A stretch of 64,000 nt of DNA from Calamus simplicifolius. Lineage: Eukaryota; Streptophyta; Magnoliopsida; Arecales; Arecaceae. The stretch is taken from NCBI GenBank assembly GCA_900491605.1, contig UESW01004572.1:128428-192427 (forward strand). Direction: 5' to 3'. The number at the start of each line of letters is the position of its first letter. The first letter of the stretch is position 1. Shown one piece after another: positions 10,725 through 22,540 of this stretch. The translations under genes and the position numbers were made by a program. Below the pieces are notes generated by a model. It searched no databases and was not told the origin of the DNA. It worked only from the letters and a program-made list of their open reading frames with translations.

Positions 10725-12563
10725 TTGTGTAAAATATACAAAAAAAATGTATGCATGCGATATCATTTTTTGAATGACAAATATGTGAAGATCCAAAACA
10801 AAATTCACCCCCTCCCTCTTCTTAAGAAAAAAAAATCCTTTTGAGAGGATCGAGATCCAATCTATGATAGCTAGCATAACCTTCAATAATGTATCTTTTT
10901 TTATTATTATCTGATTGGCTTAGTTGTTGGCTTTGACATCTAGTTGACCCCTACTTCCTTTCTATGCTCTTAAAGGTAGACCAAAAATTAAATAAGTGGA
11001 AGAGATAAAAAGAAGACTTTGAATCTTAGCATTTTACAAAAATATAAGTTAAAACTAAGTTGAATAAAGGAAAAGGATTTATGTAACCGAATCCAAATAA
11101 TTTAGAATTAAGGCTTTATTATTGTTATTGTAGTAGTAGATTTTTAGAATTGAAACTTTGAGTTGGTGTTGTGATATGAACCACATTAAATTACATGCGA
11201 GAGATTAAAGATTTGGCAATTAATTTGTTTTAAAACCCACAAGTAACCAATCTTGGTTTATGAATGAAAAATATGATCAGGCACTAACCCTCCAAGTCTT
11301 TGTCATCCATCCCTATTATTTTGCTCTCATTCAACTGGTCTAACATTAAGCTTATATATTTTATTATGATTCAAGCTGTCTAGTTGTCTCATTTAGATAA
11401 TGTGTCATTTAGTTTACAATACTAGTTGGGATAATTCAGTATTTGGTTTAAGATAATAATTCTTTTTACTATATATAGATAATTTTTTAATATAAAAAAG
11501 AATAGGTTTCATCTAATATCTTAAAATATACTCTTTAATTATACCATCTTCTTTCATCCTACTTACTTTAAAAAAAAACTATTGTTTGTTTATCAACAAA
11601 ATTTAACATATGTCACTCATTCTATAAATTGTCTTTCTCATTTACTCATTATGAAGGCTTTTCTTTTGACAATCAGATAAGTCATGCATGCATAAAACAA
11701 ATTTCTGGTCTCATTATGATGCTTACCACATAGCAAAATGTCATAGAGACCGTGAACTGATTTATTTTAATTTTAGTTAACCCATTTAAACCTATTCATG
11801 GGCCTAAAATATTTTGATCTGAGGTCAAGCTGATGAAAGCTTGTCGTACATGGATTCGACTTAGTTTGGTCAGCACAAGACTAGCTTTGTCCAGCAGGAC
11901 TGTCATGCGACATGCCCTTTCATGTCTATTAAACCCATTTCAAAAGCAAAGGCAATCAAAACCAAATCAATAAATGAAAGAACAAAAGCATGAAAACCAA
12001 AGATACATCTAAGATGGTGTCTCTACCAGGGGATTATATAGGCTTACACGTCTGACTTTTGACTTTTTCTTTCGAAAATAACATTTTCATATTCTAGACC
12101 CTAGTATATTTTGTAGTGGTAGTCTTGTTATATTTTGTTCTTTTACATGTGATACTATTGGTTTAATTCATTTCCTTACCATGTTTTGGCAAATGTTTTC
12201 ATGATTGTCGTGTAATATTCAATTTAAATACATGAATACTGAAAAATTAATTGGGAGATAGTACTAGAACCTCAAAACAACAATAAAAAATAAAAAAAGA
12301 AAATCTACATGTTATATTGTACTTGTTTAAATAATATACAAATCACAATAATAAAGGGGTCCAAATCCAAGAGAGAGAAGAGAGCATTACCATTCAAGCA
12401 CCAAAGCAATTGGTGTCATGAAGAGAGTAGCAATCAACTGCCCATAGAACACATAAATGAATGTGCTCATACCCTTGTTGAAGGCAACCTTGGCAAGAAT
12501 CTGCACGACTGCAAATGATAGGTTTACGAGAGAGGCGGCCACAAAAACTTTTGCATCCTTCAT
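8598..12563 (-). pseudogene. WAT1-related (EamA/DMT, nodulin MtN21-like) transporter pseudogene, 7 exons
   Basis: Inferred exons on the minus strand: 12391-12563 (ATG at 12563), about 10271-10333, 9997-10113, 9651-9902, 9383-9541, 8745-8896 and 8598-8661 (TGA at 8598-8600). Most junctions have GT and AG. Total is about 325 codons, near the 350-400 of plant WAT1-like proteins, which are ten-helix membrane transporters of auxin or amino acids. Recognisable blocks are KVAFNKGMSTFIYVFYGQL, YSIGLHYTTPIAIAAMKNFI, KIKSFRGIAKVFGLALC, YPAKLIFTTIQCSWSTIQPF, and YYLSSWIIEKKGPVF with FLLGEMINLG. Lesions: a TGA (9663-9665) replaces the Trp of the SLWxVxQ motif in exon 4; exon 2 lacks an AG acceptor (tgctg before gaag); the exon 3-4 junction does not keep phase. 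Family is clear; substrate is unknown. Exon 1 is the source or sister of five copies further right. Confidence 0.85.
10665..10722. repeat. (AT)n microsatellite in WAT1 intron 1
   Basis: About 29 uninterrupted AT dinucleotides within a very AT-rich part (10420-10730) of the first intron, which spans about 10334-12390. The rest of this intron shows no coding or repeat signature except that 12015-12390 is duplicated in inverted form at 22713-23086. Confidence 0.95.
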
Positions 12564-12805
12564 GATGAGAGTTAGGCTAGAGCTTCTTTGGAAGGGGGTT
12601 AGAGCTTCTCTGGAGGCATAGAGTATAAGAAAACAACACACCATAAGGAAGAAAAAAAAGGGTCACAAGGCTAAAGTAGAAAATGCGTATCAGAAAACAC
12701 ACCATAAGGAGGGAAAAAAAAGGGGTCACGAGGCTAAAGTAGAAATGGTCCTGGAATGTTTTGCAGCTACGAACTAGTTGATATATTTCATGTTTTGGGA
12801 CTACC
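12564..12805 (-). other. WAT1 upstream region, duplicated elsewhere
   Basis: This is the 5' flank of the WAT1 pseudogene. It contains two imperfect copies of a block (accataagga, purine run, ggtcac, ggctaaagtagaaa), at about 12640-12690 and 12700-12750. The same block recurs at 29280-29470, 39720-39905, 40490-40600 and 63240-63430 beside the other exon-1 copies, so exon 1 was duplicated together with its promoter-side sequence. Confidence 0.7.
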
Positions 12806-13499
12806 TGTATCACGCCTCATACTTGATGTGGTGTGGCAACCCACCGCATGCCTGGCATGTAAAGGCGTCCAGTAGCAATCCAATTTATACAAGAAGGGAC
12901 TCGATGTCATTCAAAAGTCAATAACATTTCTTAATACAAGTCATAATCATAAGTTTTGGGCTACATACCCAAAATACATAGATCAATGGGGCTACAACAA
13001 AATGTTGGATAAGTTACTCTGATAGAAGCTACAACTACCCCATATCCTTCCACTTCAGTGTTGTGGCTCTAAAAAATATTATGAGATTTTAAATGAGCTC
13101 CCACTTAGTAAGTAAGCCTACTGTAATATGATATGATTATTTTAAACTTTTAGCAAATCAAATTTTTATATGTAAAAATACATGTCAAGCTTCCAAATAT
13201 CAAATACATTTTTACCGTGTTATAAAACATGCATATCATATGCTCAAAATAATTTTGAAAGCTATTGACATGTAAAATTTTCAAATACAATTTCAAATCA
13301 AACCACTGTACCACTATAAATAACATGCAAAATTCTATTTTATATCAATGTCCCACAGTCAAAAACTACGTCCATGTAAACAAAACACAAAGATGTATCC
13401 TTTCTATACATCCCTTGTGGAGGAAGGGTCCTAGCGTCAACAGAACATCCCTTGGGTATGTCTTAGGGATGCAACTCGGGCTCATAAAACTCAGGTTTC

Positions 13500-13590
13500 C
13501 TCAACCCTAACCCTAACTCTATTTGTAAAATATCAACCCTAACCCTAACCCTATTTGTAAAACCTCAATCTTAACCCTATTTTAAAAATT
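13500..13590. repeat. Short telomere-like CCCTAA runs
   Basis: Runs of two to three ccctaa units separated by tatttgtaaaa-type spacers lie near the left end of the hAT element. They are too short and interrupted to be a real telomere remnant and are more likely subterminal repeats of the element. Confidence 0.6.
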
Positions 13591-14583
13591 GGGTTCGAGT
13601 TGAGTTTCGATTGGAATTCGAGTTGATGGAAAAAAATGACAATCTGAAACAAACAAGCTTAACATTGCACAAATAAGCTAAAGTTTGAAACAAATAAGCT
13701 TCATATTGTATAAACAAGCTAAAGTTTGAAACAAACAAGCTTCACATTTCAAATTGCACATCTAAAAATATGCATCTTTTATATAAGACTAAACAAAAAG
13801 AAAAATAAAAGTACATTCTTAAACCAAAACATATCTAAAGTAATCCAGATGTTGCATAACATTTCAATAGCCACCATATGCATTGATGAAGTCACCTTTA
13901 TCCTTTGAAAGCAAAAAATATTAAGACATATAAAGAGCCAGCTAGAAGACCACATAAACCTAGTATAAGAGATCTTTTCCAAGTAGCGAGACTGCATTCA
14001 CCATCCAAACCTCTCTGATTTTTTACTCATCACCCCTTTCCTAGATGTTTTAGTTTTCTGCTCATCACCTCTTTCCCAGATGCTTTCATAAAATTCTGCA
14101 AACTTCAATTAGACATTACAAATGTCCAAAGAAGATAATTAAAAAAAATAAAGAAACTAGTTTGGCCCACCAACATTACATGATAAAATGCAATGGTTAA
14201 AGATATATTGCTCATTTTAAAAGGTAATGAAGGTTCTGGTGGAATGTTCATACCAAGAATCATCACTTCCATAACACCATTGTCAGCTTTACATATCTTT
14301 AAACCTAACAAATAAGGCTAAATCATGCGATGCTAGATTGTCCAATAATTAACTACTCACTGCATTTAAAGGTTAGCTAGACATACTAGATCAAAGCGTA
14401 CACTTTGCTCAAAAGAAAACAATAAAATTGAAAAAGAGAAAACAAGTACTCTGCCAATGATCTGAAGAAATATCCAAAGATTAAACTAAGTATTCAATTT
14501 TAAAAAGAATGTAATTTTTATCTATTTTGACTAAGGTGTGCAATAAAGACTGATGCAAGCAAAAAATCTTTAAGATAGATGCA

Positions 14584-15172
14584 TACCATTCAGATGCACC
14601 ATCACCGCTAGGGGCATTGGTTGCAGCTTGCTCCGTTCCATCTGCGGAAGCTTCTTTATTTTCATGTCCACTCCGAGTTCCATCACGTCCACCATATCTG
14701 CGGCCCTCACCACCCCTAAACCCACGACCACCATAACCCCTACCTTCTGACGCTCACCACGTCTAAACCCACGGCCATCGCCACTGTATGCCCTCTCCTC
14801 CCAATTTGAATTTCTCACCTCTTCATCAAACTTCCCATTCTCATATCTGGAACCATAACTTTTGTTCTAGACCTCATTCCTCTCCTCCGAACCATCTCCA
14901 CTCTGGCCTTGATTCTCATTCTCTCCACTATTCTCATTACCAAATCTTGGTCTTCATGGAATCCCCTGCCCCTGCCACGCCCCCTTCCTCCTCTACAACC
15001 CCTCCGTCCCCGACCACATCCATCGAAATCACCTTCAAAACCCCCAGAGTTATCATTCCCAAACTTCCCATCAGATTCAACCCCAGCACCGCCACGAGAT
15101 CCAAACCCACCTCTCTTCCTGCTCCTCGTCCACGGCCACCTCTCCCTCTACCCCCATCCATCCTTGCTATAA
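14584..15172 (-). pseudogene. RGG/Gly-Arg-rich gene fragment inside hAT element
   Basis: On the minus strand this segment encodes, in shifting frames, Gly-Arg-rich sequence such as RGRGGRGRG and GYGGRGFRGGEGRRYGGRDG followed by a polar tail. It is bounded by what look like splice sites: acceptor ttgattatag before 15172 and donor gtatgc at about 14582. RGG boxes bind RNA in many nuclear and nucleolar proteins, but I do not recognise the parent gene. At least two frame changes show that it is not functional as it stands. Its position between hAT termini suggests capture of a host gene fragment. Confidence 0.5.
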
Positions 15173-15404
15173 TCAAATAAAATCATCAAAGAATTAGCAA
15201 AGAACATGACTTTGGCACCAGAGGAAAAAAATCTTACCGCACAATTCACAAAAACAAAGAATTTAGTATCATGGATGAAAATAACTCTCAACACATCAGC
15301 AAAGAACAAAATAAGGCATCTTCGGCATCAAGGATGAAAAACCCTTATCACGCAATGAATAAAAAGAACAAAGAAAGGAAACTTCTTTTTATAAAGGAAT
15401 CTTA

Positions 15405-15720
15405 TCACCCCTGTTTACAAGAAACCCTTATCACCCCTCTCTCCCCTGACGACGACAAGCCAGATCTGACTAGAAGACCTGCAATCCTCTTGTCTTCAAC
15501 GGAGCCCGAGTGCCCGACCACCGTTGAAAGCCAGCCATGGCTTCCCACCCTTACCGAAAAAGATCTAGATCCATCCGAACGTCGTTGTCGTCTCTTCTCG
15601 GCAACGGTTCCAGTAAGACTCAATAGGAGGCTGGGAACTAGGGTTAGGGTTGAGGGCGAGCAGGCGAGCGAAGGAAAGAAGGCAAGCCGCGAGCGAGCGA
15701 GCAAAGGAAATAAGGCGAGC
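15405..15720 (-). other. Gene-leader-like sequence inside hAT element
   Basis: Read on the minus strand this looks like a 5' leader with ctaaccctag- and pyrimidine-rich parts, a possible short first exon and a gtaagg donor-like site near 15555-15565. With the RGG exon downstream it could be the start of the captured gene. No protein homology is visible. The stretch 15180-15400 between them shows nothing recognisable and would be intronic. Confidence 0.3.
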
Positions 15721-17475
15721 ATGCTATGGGCCAGTGGGCCTGCCGCTTGCGGCTTTGCGGGTTTGGGTTTTCTCGGGTTCGGGTTGATTGTAATCTGAAC
15801 CCGGCCCAAGTTGCAAATCGGTTTGGGTTCAACCTGGATCCTTCGAGTTTGGGTTAGGCAAACTAGAGTTTAAGTATTGCTGCAAATCGGGTTCGATGGG
15901 CCGGGTTTGGGTTGAACCCGGCCCAAGTTGCGCCCTAGTATGTCCCTCACATATATAGCCCCTATAGGGGATAGGTTCCAGAGTCATGTAACAGACACCC
16001 CTCGGGTGTATCCTCCACATACAACCCTTCTGAAGGTGAGTTCTGAAGTCAACAGAATATCCCTCGGATATGTCCCCACATATCACCCCTGTAGAGGGTG
16101 GATCTTGGAGTCATGTAGAATATCATGTCATGTTATAGTGGACCGTGGTGATATATAATAGCATATTCATAAAATATCATTTTCATATCATATTTACAAG
16201 TAACATATATTATTACAAAAATTCAATCTAAATACTTTTCATATTTACAGTGGTTTGAACATATCAAATACACGTGTACACATATAAAACCTTTTGCAAT
16301 TTCAAATACCATGTTAATCGATCAGTTGTACGTATATGTACCAAATCATTTATGAAAATATAACAATTATAAAGATGATCATGGCCAATGATCACTTGCG
16401 CATAAGGTTACTAATTTTATTTTTTCATTTTTCACATAATATACTAAGATTAGTTTTTTCAAATAATCATGTAAAATAAACATTTGCATGTATGTAGTAC
16501 CAAATCCAATTTTTTATTTATCAAATAATGCACTTTGTAAAACAATATAACATTTGAATCCATAATTTTCATATTTTAATAATTAATAGAATTCATGATA
16601 AATGGCTTAATTACCTCCTAGCACTAATCCAAAAATGTAATTCACTATTTAGGCACTGGATACATACAACATCATTTATCAAATTTTTAACATCCAAAAT
16701 CAGTATATCAAAATAACTTCTAAACTCTACCCAGACTAATCTGGGACCAACTTGAGGCTTGAATATCTCCGAATATATAAGCCCAAATAGAAAAATAAAA
16801 CTTTTTAAGAAACTAGGATCAACACTGATCCAAACCCTATCTTCCTTTTATTGGCCCGACCGATTTGGGGCCCAAAAGGGCTTACTGGGCTGGGCCGAAC
16901 CCAGGCCCAGCCCTTCCTTTTCCTCTCTCTCTCCCCTGGTTCACGGTGAGTGGCCGACGGTCTAGGGCCACTGCCGGCCCCTCCCGGGGCTTAGGCCATC
17001 GGCCACTCCCGAGGCTCGCTTGGCCCCCGGCGACTGGCCCAGTGCTGGTAGCGGCCTCTTCCCTCTTTTCTCCCTTTATTTTTTTTCTTTCTTTCTTTCT
17101 TCTTCTTTCCCCTTCCCCTATTTCTCCTATGTTCTTCTCCCACCACCGTCACTGTGACGGTGGCACAACCGGCCAAGGGAGGTCGGCCGACCCTACCCGA
17201 TGCCTTTCCGGCACCAGTGGGGGCTGGTGCTCAGGGCTCGGGCCCAGCAACTGGCAGGCACACTGTCGGGCCCGAACCAACACACGAGAGCTAGTTCCCG
17301 TATGAAGGAGGGCCGATCGACGGCCCTCTCTTTACTTCCCCGACCAGTCCCTTCGCCGAGTGGCCATCCGGGGAGGTGTGCAAGGCCACACAGCCGCGGC
17401 ATGGCCCGGCCATGGCTCATCCGCGCTCCTCCCCTTTTCCTCTGTCTCCCTCTCTCTCATTCTCTCTCGTTGACA

Positions 17476-17494
17476 GGGGGGGGGGGGGGGGGGG
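17476..17494 (+). repeat. Poly-G run of 19
   Basis: An uninterrupted run of G in GC-rich sequence. Such runs are unstable and prone to sequencing error; exact length should not be trusted. Confidence 0.9.
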
Positions 17495-17547
17495 CTTACC
17501 GGCATGGAGGGGTGCAACGCGGCGGGGGAGGAACAACCACAGAACAC

Positions 17548-17815
17548 CATAGTCAAAGGTGGTGGTCTAGACTAATTTGCATTATAATGGCAGATGTTTT
17601 CGATGGTATCATAATTTTATTATTTTTTCTTTTCTTTATTATAATAATTGCAACAATTTCTCCAGTTATTAGGGATCCTTGCTTCAAAAATCTACAGCAG
17701 ATAGCATTAATAAATTTCCTTGAAGGTCAAACCAACAAGGCCATTTACTAAATGTGATTTTATTTTCGGTCGTGCTTCTTGTAAAACTTCCAACTAGCTT
17801 ATTTAAGAGAATGAA
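17548..17815. repeat. Segment also present inside the 3.0-kb CACTA-like elements
   Basis: This segment matches 21860-22110 and about 43855-44100 closely (shared landmarks ggtctagactaatttgcatt and ccttgaaggtca). In the latter two the match ends exactly where the inner end of the long terminal repeat begins (aaatatttgacataaaag), while here the sequence continues into different DNA. So the transposon copies probably carry a captured piece of this locus. A short plus-strand frame (ALINFLEGQTNKAIY) is shared but unrecognised. Confidence 0.75.
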
Positions 17816-19079
17816 GCATGCAAATAAGTTGATCCAGCATCTTGTTAGCTGTTACTTGAACAACTTCCTAGGAGACATATTTTTGCTTCCTGTTTCTGTT
17901 TTTAAGTTGTCTGAAAGGTGTTAGCATATAAAGTATTGGTTCCACAACTACATCATTTTTCAGAAACAATAAAAGGGTCAATCAACAACAAAGAACATGT
18001 TGCTTCCACTAGCCAAGAGCAATATTGTTATGAAAGCAGCAGCTATCCAGCTGTCCAGAGAAAAGCAATAAAAATTGTCTATATGAAGCAGAAAAACTGT
18101 TCCAAAAACAATATGAGTTCTATCTATCAAACTCTTGACATTTCTGACCTGCTATCCAGTCTCAAAGAATAACCTTTTATCCATCCTTGTAATGAAAGAC
18201 TTGTGCTTAGGCGAAGCGACAGACATGGAAATTAAGAAAAAACAAATGCAAAACAAAAAAGAATGATTTTTTTTAAAAAAAAGTTTTTCTTGGAAAATGG
18301 CAATGTCAACATTACAACTTGAAGACCATTCTACAAAATCAGGCAGCCCTAGTTCGCTAAAGTGTCAACATCTTCGAGTTTGTTAAGCAGGACAATTACC
18401 TAAAAAAAGAGAAAAAAAAAAAACACAAGGCACCAGCTATCCATGAAAACCAATTCCAGCAATATCAGCTGAAAAAACAATAATTTTAGCAAAGTAAATT
18501 AAATTTGGAAAGTAGTATACTAGCAAGCAAACAAGGTGCAGGCCTCATCACGAAATCTATAGGACACACTGGGTTCGGATATCCGGTTACAAAAATCAGA
18601 CCGACCTTTAGACTTCGATGCAACTAAAGTTCAAATTTTAGTTGGAAGTGTATCCAACATCTTAACCTCATGTGTGGATTAAATCCAAATGAAATCAGAT
18701 TCATATGTAGTTATTTATTGAATTTTAGGCGATATATTATGAGCATGCAAAAATTCCTTTCCAAATAAAAGGACAAAAGATATTGTGGTGGTATTCAACT
18801 GTCAGGGTACAATATTGGACTGGGTGGTGAAAAATCTTGGACTTGGAGCCAGCCTGGGGCTTACATGGGCTAGTTAGCAATCGATGAGGAACAAATTACT
18901 GCATAGCATTTCTTATGGGAATACCCAAAATTCATTTTTATATATTTGAAAGCGAAAAACCACACAACTATAACAAACTGACCTATACTGAAATGTCCAA
19001 CAACTATACGTTTACATTGATTTGAATATATAATTAATAAGTCTGTTTACACAGCTGGTGTTACTGTTTCGCATTCTTC
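17816..19079. other. Unassigned sequence
   Basis: No gene or repeat family is recognised. A plus-strand frame of 84 codons (17918-18172) has no visible domain. A/T homopolymers occur near 18270 and 18415. Confidence 0.5.
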
Positions 19080-19510
19080 ATGATGAGAGTTAGGTTAGAG
19101 CTTCTCTAGAGTTTGGACTGGTTGGATGGATATATAAAGGGATTGATGGGAGGACAAAAAGAAATATCCCCTAAACAGAGATGGGTACACCTAAAAGAAG
19201 CGGGCGCAGCGATCGATGGTGAGGAGGCCTGCCTTCTATTTTTATTCATGAGTACTTTGCATGTAGACATTCTTGCTAGTATAACTTATTACACATTTAT
19301 TTTTCAAAATCACTACACTCATACCCTTCTCAAATTATTCTATTTCTGCATTCGCCTTTTTTTAGCTGCGGTTTTAATCACTTTTTTTAGCTACTTTTTT
19401 AATTAGCAATCAATTTAAATATAATCATTATCCTTTTACATTAATATCCTTACAAATATTATAAACAATTTGGACCAAAAAGAACTATGCTTTTATGTCA
19501 AATATTCAAG
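19080..19510. repeat. Left arm of long inverted duplication
   Basis: This is the reverse complement of about 22108-22540: it includes the 5' flank of WAT1 exon 1 (19080-19310) and the CACTACACTC terminal region (19311-19510). The arms are about 430 bp, with roughly 2.6 kb between them. In the second unit (41301 onward) only the part from CACTACACTC inward is present on the left. Confidence 0.85.
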
Positions 19511-22309
19511 GATATTAATTCAAAAGGATGATCAAGTCATTTGCATTTAAAATAATTATTCATTGACATAGAAATATAATGTAAAAAGCATCATTGCAAA
19601 TGTGAAATAATTTGATGGATATATGTGCGTAAGAGCACAAATGATAACTTTTTGAAGATAGATATTTAGTAAAGATATATGGAAGAAACTCCTAGTTTGC
19701 ATTTGACGAGGCATTTTAAAAATTATTGAATTTGAAAATGAAGAATTTTAGAATTTCATAAATTTTTTTGTTGAATAGTTACTCTTAGAAATGAAAATTT
19801 GTTTAAGAATTATAATTTTGTATGTAAATATTAAATATTTACGTAATAAATATTTAATATTTATTTTGATAATACAAATCAATATTTATTATTTCAATAT
19901 TATATTTCTTTTTAATATTAAAATATTTATTATTAATATTATTGTACATATTAATAATATTTTAAAATATTAATATTTATATATATATATATTTAATATA
20001 TTATTAAATATTTATATTATTATTTTATTTTAAAATTTCTTTAATTAAGAAATAAAATATTTATAAAATATTAGAAATGTTTCTATTTAAATTTATATTT
20101 TCATTATAATTACTTTATTAATTAAAATTAAATTTATTTTATAAAAATATTTAAATTAATAATAAAAAAATTATAAATTAATATTTTTTATTATAAGTTA
20201 TAGATGATATTTAAATTTAGAAATTATAAATACATACTAATTTAATTACCTAAATATTTTAATTTAATAATATTTATTTTTGTAGCATATATTATTAATG
20301 ATTTATTTAATAAATATTTAGTAAATATAGAAAACATGTAAAATAAATTAAAATTATAAAAATATTTAAATAAATATTTATATGTAAAAAAATAAATATT
20401 TAGTTAAAATATTTTTTATAAAAATTATGTAAATAGTTTAGTGTGTAAATAAAATTAAATATTTTCAAAAGTAGATTTTTATGAAGAATTTGTAAATAAT
20501 ACCTTCAGAGGTGTAATTCGTAAATGATGAATTTGTAGATTCTATGAAATTTTAGAAATTTTCTGTTGAGAATAACCAAACAAAGAATTTTAGTTTTGAG
20601 AATCTAAAATTCTTACTTAAAATGAAATTCCTTATGAAAATCCTCTTTCGAAATGCATCCTTAATTCTTTTTACTATAAGTGGACAAAGATTTGTTAAAC
20701 CTTGCTTTAATATAAGATATACCAATTTGATGGCCCAAAAAATGGATGAGAAGAAAGTTAGGGTGGAATGGATTTTGGGTCATTAATAGCACCAAGCACA
20801 GCAACAAATGTGAGGAAAAGAGAAGAAAGAGGATCTAGATCTTTGCAACCATTTTTTAGCGAACAGTGTTACTAGCAAGTTTATTCCATAGTTAGCAATG
20901 CTCTTTTTCCTTTCCTTATATGATCTCTTGTTATTTTATCCTTTTTCTTTTAATTATTAAAAATGTTAAGCACTTTATATCTACTATTTTCTTAGATGAT
21001 ATTCGAGTGGAGCACAGAACTTAGAGTAGGAAAAAATAGAAGAGCGTAGATGATTTTTAGTTAGATGATGCATGCAACAGTAGTGTTGCTCATCTTTCCC
21101 TCATGCAGATATCACTAGTTGTGTAAAGCCAGCATAGATGGGCTACAACATAAGTAGGTCGGATTTTGTCTGTCTTCTTCTCCTCAGAAAAGACAGAAGG
21201 GAAAAGTTACAAATCCATGTCCCATAGCTCAAAGCCCCAGAGTAGGTCTGAGCCAGGAGATTCCTCCTTTCTGCTAAGTTAACGAACAATTCAAATTTTG
21301 GAGTTTATTTTACATCTCAATGTCCTTTGGATTCTAAACCATACCTTTTCTTCGTTTTGGACCCTAGGTTCTTTATAAAAAGTCCATACTAACATTCCTA
21401 GTGGTCGACAAAGCCAAGTACGTTTGATGACGCTTTAACCTTGGACAGCAAAATATTATTCAGTGAGAGTGCTCTGAAGTGTTGCCCACTAGCAGCTGGT
21501 TATGGCGCATCATTGCCAAGATGCAACCCGCATCTGAATAATTGCTAGCACAATGATTCTTGTGATAAACTAACGTAAGAAGCGATTTTTGTTTCACCTT
21601 AACCATCTCAGTTATTAGAAAGTGAGAGTTCCTGTCCGATTAGAAGACCTTAATTTGTATACCCAACTAAGAAATGTTTGAATTCCCTGCAACAACATGC
21701 TAGTGCTCGACGCATCCTTCTTGCACATAGGGAAAACTTGCTTGGTCGTGATGCAAGAAAAGCCATCAATGCAGAGGCGATGGCAGGCGACTCTGGCTTC
21801 TATGCCTTTCTAGTACGCATATATTTATATAGCAAAGAGTCAAAGTCAACACCAGAGTCAAAGTTGTGGTCTAGACTAATTTGCATTATAATGGCAGATG
21901 TTTCGATGTATCATAATTTTATTATTTTCTTTTCTTTTAATTTTGTATTAATTACAACATTTACTCCAGTTATTGGGGATCTTGGCTTCAAAAATCTACA
22001 GCATATAGCATTAATAAATTTCCTTGAAGGTCAGACCAACAAGGCCATTTACTAAATTGTGATTTTATTTACAATCGTGCTTCTTGTAAAACTTCTAACT
22101 AGCCCATTTAAGAAATATTTGACATAAAAGCATAGTTCTTTTTGGTCCAAATTGTTTATAATATTTGTAAGGATATTAATGTAAAAGGGTAATGATTATA
22201 TTTAAATTGATTGCTATTCAAAAAAGCAGCTAAAAAAAGTGATTAAAGCCGTAGCTAAAAAAAGGCAAATGCAGAAATAGAATAATTTGAGAAATGTACG
22301 AGTGTAGTG
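19311..22309. mobile_element. 3.0-kb CACTA-ended element, copy 1
   Basis: The termini are CACTACACTC(A/G)TAC at 19311 and its reverse complement ending gtgtagtg at 22309. About 200 bp at each end form near-perfect inverted repeats that include a tagctgcggttttaatca-type subterminal motif. The interior is extremely AT-rich (19740-20520), followed by about 1.1 kb without a recognised gene (20700-21860) and a captured local fragment (21860-22110). No transposase is seen. CACTA superfamily is suggested by the terminal CACTA. A 3-bp target duplication cannot be confirmed because the flanks are themselves inverted copies. Confidence 0.6.
19740..20520. repeat. AT-rich low-complexity block
   Basis: Almost pure A/T with dense aatattta and ttaatatt words. 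It repeats with small indels at 41740-42470 in the second copy of the element. No coding potential. Confidence 0.9.
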
Positions 22310-22540
22310 ATTTTTGAAAAATAAATGTATAATAAGTTATACTAGCAAGAATGTCTACATGCAAAGAACTCATGGATGAAAAATAGAAGGCAGGCCTCCT
22401 CACCATCAACCGCCACCCCCGCTTCTTTTAGGTGTACCCATCTCTGTTTAGGGGATATTTTTGTTTGTCCTCCCATCCATCCCTCTATATATCCATCCAA
22501 CCCATCCAGACTCCAGAGAAGCTCTAACCTAACTCTCATT
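22108..22540. repeat. Right arm of long inverted duplication
   Basis: Inverted counterpart of 19080-19510. It joins the end of the CACTA-ended element directly to the 5' flank of the WAT1 exon-1 copy at 22541. Confidence 0.85.

Larger units (their letters stand above)
13456..15945. mobile_element. Non-autonomous hAT element with 8-bp target duplication
   Basis: The termini are tagggatgcaactcgggc at 13464 and gcccaagttgcgcccta ending at 15937. These are imperfect inverted repeats that match the Ac-type hAT consensus (T/CAGGGATGaaa). They are flanked by gtatgtct (13456-13463) and gtatgtcc (15938-15945), a 7-of-8 match with the 8-bp duplication typical of hAT. A subterminal motif aacccggcccaagttgc occurs twice at the right end (near 15798 and 15915). 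No transposase is encoded; the interior holds gene-like RGG-rich sequence. Length is 2474 bp. Confidence 0.75.
12806..17540. mobile_element. Retrotransposon-like sequence (probable gypsy LTR), interrupted by hAT
   Basis: It begins TGTATCACGCC at 12806, a TGTxxCACGCC-type start often seen at gypsy LTR ends. After removal of the hAT insertion (13464-15937) it reads through two similar motifs with the pattern catccc...gggtatgtc (13405-13463 and 15946-16080), so both sides belong to one element. The right part (16758-17540) is GC-rich with ggcccag-type repeats and pyrimidine tracts. No protein domain is found, and no second LTR or target duplication could be identified, so family and exact ends are uncertain. 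Confidence 0.35.

Noticed and set aside
13500..13590. Interstitial telomere
   Set aside because: Only two or three CCCTAA units at a time, interrupted; plant telomeres are mostly TTTAGGG. Explained as hAT subterminal sequence.
14788..15180. Plus-strand Pro/Ser-rich ORF of 130 codons
   Set aside because: It is the antisense of the RGG-rich fragment; Gly/Arg codons read backwards give Pro/Ser/Thr.
12806..17540. Complete gypsy element with two LTRs
   Set aside because: No internal domains and no second LTR or target duplication could be found, so only a low-confidence LTR-like call was kept.
16759..17751. Plus-strand ORFs in GC-rich sequence (up to 183 codons)
   Set aside because: Low-complexity Pro/Ser/Gly translations with a 19-G run in the middle; no domain, and probably LTR-type sequence.
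19791..20400. Small ORFs in the AT-rich block
   Set aside because: Almost pure Ile/Asn/Tyr/Phe translations from A/T-only DNA; not conserved between the two copies.
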